From: Schistosoma mansoni
Taxonomy: Eukaryota > Platyhelminthes > Trematoda > Strigeidida > Schistosomatidae
Direction of reading: 5' to 3'
DNA length: 64,000 nt
NCBI RefSeq assembly: GCF_000237925.1
Contig: NC_031501.1
Span: 5,896,166 to 5,960,165 of the forward strand
Made by a program: the position numbers and the translations under genes. The notes under the pieces are model-generated. The model ran no database searches. It was not told the origin of the DNA and worked only from the letters and a program-made list of their open reading frames with translations. Of this stretch, positions 11,400-23,300 are shown in pieces (position 1 is the first letter of the stretch; every line of letters begins with the position of its first letter).

Positions 11400-14300
11400 A
11401 TGGAGGTATTTCTAGGTCGTCCGAAACTGAAAAAACCCATGCAAATACGACAGTCATCATTATCGACAACATCATCATGTTTTCTGTCGGAAAGTGGTAG
11501 TAATAGCAGTAGTACTTTACCATTTCCAATATTGCTTAAAGAAGATTTCACAGGATTCAATTCTGATCATGATGATAACAATAATGATGGTATAAATAGT
11601 TGTGAACAGTTTACATTTCAAGCGGTTTTATTAAATGGTGCAAAGACATTAATAACTGATTTAGAACAAATCAAGATACTTCGAAAAAGAGTAAGTACTT
11701 TTTGTAAAAAATCATATTGTCTTGTATGCAGTTTTACGATGACTATCTTTTACTTATACACGAGGGTGCATCATGGATAAATTTGATTTGTGAATGTTTT
11801 CTGATCTCCATATTGTTGTCTTACTCAAAAACAGTTAGTGAACTTTAATCTCAGTGAGGAATAGATATTTTTGATCTTGTTAAGTAGGATATATTTCACC
11901 ACCTTGAGTAATCTGATCTTTGACTGCTACTATTCTGGCATTTCTGATAATTCTATTCACTGTACTAATGTAGCTTGGAAACCCGAACCGATACACATGT
12001 ATGTTCGTTTCTAAGTGTTTTATGACTAACTGGCAAACTTTCACCAACTGAATAATCATTGAATGTAGTGACGCACACTGTAAAAGTTGACAATTCTTAG
12101 AAGTAAGCACTGTAGACTTTATTTACGGATGGAATTCAAGGCTCGCGGCGTTATCTATGGTATCTTTAGATAAAGCCCCCCCCCCTAGACGGTTCACAAT
12201 CCTCATTTATTATTATTATTATAGGTCCCCTAATGCCTTGGTATGGTCGAGGGTCTGGAGATTCCACTCTCCCTCTCGAAATGCTCTCAGAAGTTCACGT
12301 GTATACAGCTACTGTCACGGAAGTCCTACCGACTGTCATTTCGTGGCGGGGTTGTTCGCGAAATCGGAAGGATAAAAAGAGAATATCCAGAGCTTTAACC
12401 GGGTTGGTGTATATGAAGAATCAACCGATCGGAATTGAAAAGCCCGGATTCCAAACAAGTAGTGTACGTGTGCTTCAGGATGCTGAAGAAACAAAAAGCA
12501 TATGAACCTATTGTTGATCACCGGCTACCATGAAACTGAATCTCCTAATGTTGCTCCAACGTCTTGTGATTTGAACCTCTAGGTCAAAGGCTTGGTTAGT
12601 GGCCATTTAAGAAAACCACCTGCTTTGGTTTGGGCTTCCGGACAGTGTAGCTCATGTATATCTGGTGCCTACTTGTACCAATGTTTGTGTTCAAATAAAT
12701 ATAATAAAATCGTAAAATATTCATGCAAAGTCGTTGGTTTGTGCACTTTGTTAGGTCCTGATATGGAGTAAATGAGCTTGTCAGTACTTCATGATTTTTT
12801 GGTAACTTCTTTATATCAGTTCGTGGTATCATCATCGTTCTACTTGTTGATACCAATTAAATAAAGCCACTAATAATAATAAGTAACTATGCTATATATG
12901 TATTCATGTTCCTTTTATTATAAGCTTTTATTTGACCTACTGACTATTATTATACAATTTACTATTCTTTAGTTGTACCTAATTTATTAATTACAGCCTC
13001 TCACAATCACAGCCACCTTTTGGCTCGATCTTCTATAATTGTTATTTTCTGTTTTATGGTATGATGCGTTATGATTTGTTAGTACATAAACCCAGTGTGT
13101 CTGAAATATATGATTCTTATAATGGAGGCTGATATTGACATTCTGGACTGAACCGTCTGGGTTAGTCGAGAAGCTATTATCTTGGTGGGTCTATCAGAGC
13201 TCAGAGTTGACTCTGGACTGGTTTATGCATCATTAGTCTGGTCAATGAGTCAGCGTTCTAATTAACGTTTTAGTCACGTGATTTATTAACAGGTCATAAG
13301 GACATAACAATTTCTAAAATAGAAATAAAGATATTTCTATCTCACTGACTAGTTGTTTTTATGTGTAAACACTATTAATATTCGTTTTTTGTCATTATCT
13401 AGATGTAGTATGATTATCATTTTCAAAATGGTATTTGCAAGTGTGCTTTCCTCTTGAATAGTCAGCATTCATAGAACTGTCTTAATCAAATAAATCCTGA
13501 TTAACTTCATAATTGTACGTTAAAAGTGAACTTTTCAATGATAGCATAGATTGAGTGTAATTCAATGAAAAAGGTATATTAAATTCCTCTCCATTGTTTA
13601 TAAGATATTCAAAAACACAAAAAGATTACATTGAATTAAACAAGATTGTGACAAATAATTCATCATATGATTATTTGATTATTTCTTTGTCAGTGTTGAT
13701 GTAGGGGGGGGGTGGCGGTGTTTAAGCGCAGTCAGCAACTGATAGTAGTCGATATCTGTTCTTACTTACGCCTGTTACTCCTGATGGAGTATAGGTCGCC
13801 GACCAGCTTTCTCTAACCCACTCTGTCCTGCACCTTCCTTTCTACTTCTATCCATCTTTTATTCATTCTTCTCATGTCTGTCTCCATTTCTCGGTTTCAT
13901 GTGTCCTTTGGTCTTGCTCTTTTCCTTCGGCCTTCAGGATTCCACGTGAGGACTTGTCTTGTGACGCAGCTGGGTGATTTCCTCAATGTGTGTCCTATCC
14001 ACTTCCAGCGCTTCTTCCTACTTTCTTCCTCCACTGAAATCTGGTTTGTTCTCTCCCACAATAGAATGTTGCTGATAGTGTCTGGCCAATGGATCTGAAG
14101 TATCTTGCGTAGACAACTGTTAATAAACACCTGTATCTTCTGGATGATGGGTATCTGTTCTAACCAGCCATAAAATTTTCCATCCAGTTGTATCAGCATT
14201 TAGATTGATGAAGCTATTGGCTAGATCATAGCATTCACTCATATAGGATATCATATGCATTATTTATTTACTTGATAGGCAAATGTAACTGTTCTCTAAT

Positions 14301-17300
14301 CATAGAGAATTAGTAAATAACATAATGTAAATTTTTTCGTTGTTAATTTATTTGAATCATTCATAATTTATTATATCAGTTGAATTGATAGTTCTTCAAT
14401 CATATTGCCTTTATGAAATAGTTGGTTAAAATTAGAGGGAACTAAACGAAGTCACATTTTAAACTCGAATAATCTCACTTTACACCAAATATTCTAATGT
14501 TTCATAGTGTTCATTGTTGCAATACTTTTCTGTATAGCGTAATGCCTTACTTTTCAGTGATGGATTGATTTAATTTCACAGGATATTATTTGCAGTTCAA
14601 CATATGGTCTTCTTTGTGATAAGAAAGTTGGCCTAACCAGTAAATTACCTTACCAATTTTTCATAGCTATCTGTTTTTGAATACTCGTCTGTCTTTACAT
14701 TTCTTTTACAATACTTGTCTACAGTCGCACTTAAATAGATTACTGAAACAATCCTCTGTCCTGGACATACGTTATTACATCATCTTTAAAATCAACAACG
14801 ATTTTTTCGATAAACATCATGCAACATTCAGTGTTTGGCATGTTTAAGTTACACTGTAGCTTGAGAGATTGTTCAAAACAACGTATTCGAAAGAATCTTT
14901 TAGGGAGTATGTTACGCTAAATGGTAAAATGACGACTCAATAAGCCCATGTGGTATACGATAATTATTAGTAGTGACACAATCGTAAGATTGAGACAATC
15001 TGTTAGTGAAATTGAGATGTTGATAAGGTACGATTTTGAATAAATTTCCTCACTTCTCATTCAAATAACTACCATGATCCTGAAACCTCTCTTTAATATC
15101 CGATTTGTTCTTTCACTTTACTCATTCTAACAATTGAATTTAGTTCATCATGAAAACGAAATTGAAATTAACTTAATATTTACAGATTATCGAATTTTTA
15201 AAGTCATATCTCGCCCGTGAGACCGCAGGTCCTGGGTTTGACTCCTGAGTGCGAGATCGTGGATGCTCACTGCTGAAGAGTCTCATATTAGGACGAAACG
15301 GTGTCCAATGCTTCCAGATTTTCTATGATGATCTAGCTTTAATTGACTCATGAATCCAACTATTAAATTACTACAATCTTTTTTCTGAAAATAACACTTC
15401 ATTAAAAAAAAGTCTTTAAACAAATAGATTTAAGCTGACAACACAAACAAACAATAATGAACACCATTGAAGTTAACAAATATGTATGATTATAATAACT
15501 TTGAAAATTCTAAATGAATAATTGACAGAAATTATTTTTAACCTTTTTTTTTTTAAAACAAGCCTAATATCTTAATCAGTTGTTGTTAGATCATAACACT
15601 TTGATCTTTGATGATCCATTTGTGATAATGTTTCTTCATTTTCAGAATAAAGTGACATTTTTTAAATTCCAAATCTTGTGATTCTATTATTATTACGATT
15701 ATTAGTTAGTAGTGACCTACATTCATGTTTCTAAGTATACTGAATTATTTATACACACGTGATACATAAAGTAAAAAATATTCTGGTTTTTCTTTGTGAA
15801 GAAAAAGTTATTCTATCGATTGTTTTGCTGAATACACTCTACATTGGGATGATGGTTGTGTATATTAACTGTATGTAACTGTATTCATGTATTGTATATA
15901 TTGAAGGTACCATATGTGTAAGTTATTAATTTATCTTTAAATGTATATCATTAGAAATAGAGGATAACGTTTTGTGATTTGTTTCTTTTCTCGAAATAAT
16001 ATACTACTATATAACATACTTGTTATAATTAATGTCATTGACTGTTTTAATCAAATGAATTGTACTAGTATTCGACCAATCTTAATTGCTATAATTCGAT
16101 GACATCAGTTTATGAAGTTAATGACACTCAATGTGTTGCTTGTTAGAAAGGTGTAGATTATTTTGGTGTGTTAAGCGGTTCAAATGATCGGTCACAATGT
16201 TGTGTATTCATTTACTCTTTATGTTCTCGATGGTTTAAATTTCGCCATTTTATTACATAATTATTCCGTTCTTTCTCTTTGGATCATATTTTTTTTTATG
16301 TCCAGTACATTCTGTACTATCGTTTATTTTGACCACTTTGCTAATCGTCATATAAATTTAACCTTAATCTCATGATGTTGTATAAAAGTTTGAGCCGATC
16401 TATTTTTTGCCAGATCCTGTGTTGATTATGACTGACTAAACATTGGGACTCTTAGTATCATAATAACATTTTACTCTAGATAACTGTTCAAAAGTGAAAC
16501 TTTTTGAAGATTTTCATTCTATAACTAAGGTCTTTGTGGGTGCGGTTTTGAACTACCTGACTCAAAATTGGTGAATTGATGATTATTTAGTGAGTTTTCA
16601 ATTAATCTTACACCATACCGATGCAAGATAATCCAAAGCACAATATCTTTCTTCATGGAAAAATGAGATTGAACGCAAGAGACTAGGTTAAAAGTGGCCA
16701 ATTGGTTGAGTGTGCAGCTAATCTTCATTGATCGAGTTGGCCAGGACATTATGTATTACGTATGCCGAATCATAACCTATCTCTATTGCGATAGATGAGG
16801 CATTTTTCCAGTCCATAAATAAACGGAATAAATCAGTAAAGCTGGTAAAGTTACGTTACAGAATTAAATTGAATGTACCTGAACTTCACAGTCCGACTTG
16901 TTTTTGTATATTTCAAACGCGTAAACATTGTAATTTTTTAAAATTCTTATCTCTTCGTTACTAGGGTTGTTACGGTTTTAGTCAGAATGATGATTTTAAT
17001 CTTCGTAATAAAACCAACACTGTACCTAAGTAAGTGAAGAATAATATTACTGATGTTATTTATTTCTGCGGTAAAATTGATATAGAGATTTGTCTTCGAT
17101 GCTAATGTACAATAATACTACAACACTAGATTTGGCTCTCGATCGGCACACTTGATAATACTAACACTAGGCTTGATCATGTTAAGCACAAATATACCAG
17201 TATCTGGACCAGACAATAGTTTTACTGACACATTTATAAAGATTTATGCCTAACGACATATTTTCATTTGAACAACAAAATCTACGAACAAACAGAAAGG

Positions 17301-20300
17301 ACACCGATGGGATCACCAATATCGCAGAAGCAGAAATGCAAAGACTAGGAACTGCGATCTTATCAGTGATCAAGCCGAAAAATTGGATTCGTTATGTAGA
17401 CGACACATTCGTCATCGTCAAAAACGATGAACTAGAAAACACCTACAGACTGATCAACAACGTCCTCAATGACATCAATTTCACCATGGAACAAGAGTCG
17501 AACGACAAGCTATCCTTCTTGGATATATTAATCACCAGAGCCGACACAGGTAAACTGGAGACTCAAGTGTACAGGAAGCCCACCCACACTGATCAAATTC
17601 TCAACTACAATAGCAACAACCCAAGAGCTCACAAAATCAAGCTGCGTACAAACTTTGTTGTTAGTTGGTTTGGTTGACAAATTTACTGCCTGATCATAAT
17701 TACTTTTATAAATAATGATTGTGTTTATTAGAAACTTGAATAACCATTAAATGTATGTGATTAAAATAAATTTTAAAAATATATTAGCATTTCTTTATTT
17801 TATTTAGAGAATACAGTACAGATGATGACGACAGTGATGATAATGTTGATGATGATGACGGCGGGGATACGTCAGATGCAGAGATATCAATTCATGATTT
17901 TTATATTTCAAAAGGTATTGAAAAATCAGGTGAAAATAGTTCCAATGAAACGGACGTTACACATTTAATATTGAATGATGTAGAAGTATGTTTTAGTTAC
18001 TTTATATATAATCGGTTATTCTTGAATATTTTTTTATATGAGGTTAGTAGTTAAACGTTAGTCATATCGTTGTGGGATACTTTCTTGATCAGATCATAGT
18101 TATCGAAGTCAGATTTTCTGAGTTTGTTTCTTAATTTTATATGTAATAGTTAAATTTACAATGGAGAAAGGTTAATACAATGTTAGTCTCTTAATCAACG
18201 CACCACGATCAACCCCGTTTTGAATGGAAATTTGTAAGACTTACTTTTTTTTTTTTACAAAAATCATTGCTTGTATGAAAAATTTAGAGCTGAGGAACTG
18301 AACTAATCTTTCTTCATTATGCCTAGTATACTGTGTATTTATGTAGACATACATTTGTTTGTATATTATATAATTTAGACGTTATTCTTACTCCATGGAC
18401 TTGGTTGTTTAGACGTTTACTTGCCAGTTAATGGAAGTTCACAGTTTCATTCAACCATTGAATGTCAACAACCGGACCCATTATCTTTGGTAAGATAGAA
18501 AGAAGTTATTTTATTTTATTTCTGTATCATGTACTAGTAATTTTTTTTATTCCCTTGGGTGTTTTTTGGTTGCTTATGCGTAAATATACAATGATTAATG
18601 TGTTGACGATTAGTGTTGTCTAGTCAAAAGTAGTTGTTTAGTAGTTAGTCATTTGAACTTTATCATGTTTAGCCTTATTTAATGTAGTGGGTTTCAAATG
18701 TTTGTTATCAAATTTAAACAGAGTTGGATGTTGGTGGACAGTGGAATCCAAGGCGCACTTTTCGTTCTATCTGTAAACTGTTAACTGCATCACAGAGCTG
18801 ATATTCACTCCGATACTCTAACTCCGTATGGTTCGCTTCAAACTCCATCATCGCGTTATCCACTTAGCCACTGAATCCAGATAGCCACTGGCTTTTGCAA
18901 TGGAGTGAATTTTCATTCATGTATATTGGTCGTTTAGATTTTCTAACTGATATTCTAGAACTGGAGTTGATCAGTCTCTTATTGGCACATGTACATCCTG
19001 TGCGGATTGTCTTGATATCGCCACCAAGTCACAAGCATTTTTAAGCAAAGTTAGAGGATTGCTAGCAATGAATTCCAAATGGTTATCGAATATTTCGACA
19101 CTTCCATTTGTATTGTAGGACAACGAACATCAAATCTCTTTGAATTATTGGACAGGATCATACTTTGAAATCATTTAATAGTCAATGTTATTTTTTGGGT
19201 TTCGCTTAAGCTATTTACAATAAAATCACTGATTCTGTTAGTGTACGTGTTTCGTTCGATTGATAGCTCATGCAAATTCCCATAATCCTAGATGTATCAT
19301 CAGAATATCGAAATTTTATTTTTTTTCCATAAGTACTATCACTCAAATTTGATTGTATAAAATTACAACACCAGACCATAATGCATTGTAACTTATAAAC
19401 CGTAGTTGGTGCAAAACTGGAATGTTTTCGATACTAAACCGATTAATATCATCTATACAGTTATTTGACTGTTACGAATGATATAATATATAAGAATAAT
19501 TAGTTAATCAGTAGGTAATGTATACAAACGCTATTAAAAAGCATTTTATAAACACTCACTTAGAATATCCAAGGTAATCTATCTAGTAAGCCATATCTAC
19601 ACTCCATATCTTCTTTTCCTTGCCCCTCCCTAAACAACATGCATTTAAGGTGGATTAATAATTAGAAAGTCGTTTTAAAAAATTGCTTCAAAATGGAGTG
19701 TGGCGGTTGCAAGGTTCGTTTACTGATTTAAAGTTGCGTGAAGAATGTTTCTGTATATTCCTTTCTGATCTATGTTTATGAAACTATTATCTTTCTAAGT
19801 TAACGATGTTCTATGTTTAGTTATTATTGTATCCCAAAGATTAGTTATTAACAATTTTAACATCCTTCAAATTATGTCTGTTATATAGTAGCGAAGACAT
19901 AAGTACGGGTAACTCCCAGGACCTATTATTGGACTATTATTCTTATTGTATAACTATTCAGTAACTAGATTATGTATATCTATGTTCATCTTATCGTAAG
20001 CTTCATTTTGACCTATTGATTATTATTATATGATTTACTGTTCTTAAGTTATACTCAGTTTATTGATTATTGTCTCCCACGCTTACAGCCACATTTGGCT
20101 TGGTTTTGTACAAATATTATTTTCTATTTGATGGTGTGATGTGGCCTGTCTGTCTGATATATAAACAAAGTATGCTTGAAATAAACGATTCATATTGCCG
20201 AGGCTGCTATTGGTGTTCTGGACTCAAGTGGACGGGCTAGGCGGATTAAGGACCAATAAGGACTCGAGATTACTCATACTAATCGAACGTCACTGTCACA

Positions 20301-23300
20301 GTGTTAAGGTCGTAGGAGTCGTATTTCTATTGGCGGATAATTCACGCAAGTTACGTCCTTGTTAAATTCGTAAGGTCATAACAAATTAGCAACGACCTTG
20401 ATCAAGACATAACGATTGGGCGACGGCTAGGTCAATTCATAACAATGTCAGGGTGCAATAATGTGTAATTCGAGCATAGTAGCGATAATCATCCCGTTTA
20501 ACTTACCATCTAGTCACTCATGAATCTCACCATTTTAGAATTCTTTGCTTCTTTCTCAAATAAACTAATTTTTTCTTAAATAACGAAATTTTATCAGAAA
20601 ACTAAAAACTCCAATATTCTCTGCTGAATGTACTATTTATTTATTTGAACACAAATATTGTTACAAAGTGGCACCGAATACATATGCACCACACAAGTCA
20701 TTTGATTTGTGTGTGGGCTGTGATACCGCTCGATTGTCCAAACCGAAGCACGTGGTATTCTAGGGGGGCCACACCCGGAGCCTTCAACCTAAAGGTCTAA
20801 TCCACAAGGTAATTGAGCAACGTCAGAATATGTGGTCCCATGGTAGCCGGTGACCAACGATTGGTTCATACTCCATATGTTCCTTCAGGATCCTGGAGCA
20901 CATGTGCACCATTGATTTGGAATGATGGTTTTCCAACTCCCCTAGGTGGACTTTCCGTGTCCACTAACCCGGTTAAAGCGCCTGACATTCGCTTTTTGTC
21001 CTCTGAATTTCGTAAACAACAGTAATGCTACGAGAAGGCAGTGAGTAGGACTTCTGTGGCAGAGGCTATATACGCGTGACCTGGCGAGAGAATTTGGAGA
21101 GGGAGAGCTGACTCTCCCCACTCTCGGCGGTACCAAGGCATTCGGCGGTTGAAGCTTATTCCAAGTGACTAAAACATGAAAATGTTTGGAATTTGAAATG
21201 GTTCACTCTTTCTCCTTTTTTCGGCTTTTCATTTAAACAAAACATTCTTTGTTATTTAAAAGTTGATTTTATTCAATATTATCTATCTGTTTAATTAACT
21301 TTTATCTCATCTCAACTAAACAACCAACAAACCATAATTCTAATATTATTCATTAGTTTGCTTGTTACTAATTTGAAAGCATTACAATTACAATAGATAC
21401 AATATTAGACATAAATGAATATGGATATCTCGTTATGTAATGTCTAAGATTGACTAAATATGAACAAATAGAGAGTTCAAATACCTATTTATATCAGTCA
21501 TATCTAAGTTATTTACATTCTCTGTCATATGATATATTGAATAAGCTTGTGTTGTGGCTATATTGAAGCGATCCACACATATATCAATAAAGACTGATCG
21601 TATTGCAGTCAATAATATAAACGATAAGATAACTCAAATCTTTCTTAATAATGAAATATAACATTTTAATTCTTTAGCAAAAAGAGTATTCAGGATATAA
21701 CGAGAAGAAATTTTGTTTACTTATCCATAGTGTATCTCGACTATTGAGCACTGCATACTTTCCATTATTTCTCCGTTGTTAGCATCTTTAAGAAAATCTT
21801 CTGGCTGTCTTTTTGATATCCTACTATTTGTATCAAATAAGTAGTAAAATTATTGCCTGTGGTTTCTTATTCTCTCATTTTCTCAATATATAGACTGAGG
21901 TCTGGTTTTGTCTGTGTACAGGATGTGTTAATTTACCGTGTTTACAAATTCACTCAGCACGAGAACAGATTGAAAAGTATTCAGAAAAGGAGCTTCATTT
22001 ATTACGCCGTTATGCTGTATATATATATTATAGATCTAGGGGTTGGATTGTACGCTCCGGATTATGTGTTGGCGGTGCTGATTACCTACTTTATGCTGAA
22101 GATCCTAATCGGAGACATGCTTCATTTTGTGTTCTAGTTGATAGAGATTCTACAGCTAAGGATGGGGAACAATTGAATTGCAGTTCAATAGCTGCACATG
22201 TTCGTGTTGCACATTCGATTGGCAAAGTAAGTTTATTTAATTGTATTTTCTGTATAACCTCCTTCTTAGTATAGCTTGTATCAAATATATTCCATAAGAT
22301 TTTGAATATTCAATTGCTTTTAAACTTGAGGATGCCCATATCATGTATTAATATACGTTTTTGTAATTTTATCATAAATTAATGAACAAGTAAGTATAAA
22401 TTCCACTTGAGTGGTTGAAAAAATATCTAATCATAGAGGAGGACTTAATTATTGGTAATGTCTGAGACTATAATACTGGGAGGCACAATTTTGAATGCAA
22501 CGGCGGGCATTATTTTTTGTTATGATTACAAATGCGATTTGTTAGCAAGTGCCAACTGCCACAAAATGTACATTAAACAAGACTTCTTGCCTATTGACTG
22601 AAATGGTCATCTTATTTTTCAACCAGTTGGATATTGTGAGTATGAGGTTGTGGTCATTGTTGGATTTCATTTGAGATCAAGAATCGATCTAACGTAAACA
22701 ACTATTGTGAACCTGGGAACACTAAATAACCGTTGCATCCTAATATGGGACTTCTCCTACGGGATTCAGTCTTGCTCATGTATGCCTAACTCCTGAAAAA
22801 CTGGGCTGAGATCCATTGACGTACAAATCTAACTTCAATCAATCGCCTTAACATCTTCCATTGTCTTCGGTGGCTATCTTTCTCACATCTGATACAGTTT
22901 AGCTCCACTGATCACTATAATTCTTTGAATTTCCTCCCGAAGCTAGTCACTAGAGAATAGGAAATATGGAGATTGATTGGTTATTATTGAATAAAATACA
23001 AATAAAGTTGAGTAAGTCTTTGTGAAGTTAAATAAGAAAATTTATGTGCAAATTTGTGACTGGTTAATGTGTTGGCAACTACAAACATCACTTATTCAAA
23101 TGTGAAACACGTTGATCTAAGCGTTTTCAAGACTCTCTCTTAGAAATTGAGTTCTGTGATATTATCGGTTGCTAATTTTATAGAATCAAATTCCCTTATT
23201 AAAGTTTATAAGTGGTACGGATTCCTATTAACTTTAAGAGATACCTTTAGTAAACTGGTCTAGAATTCTCATTTTAGATGACAGAATTTTTGTGAAAAGA

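Noticed and set aside
16525-16749. A 74-codon - strand ORF in TSEN2 intron 1
   Set aside because: It could be a retroelement remnant, but no diagnostic motif was seen.
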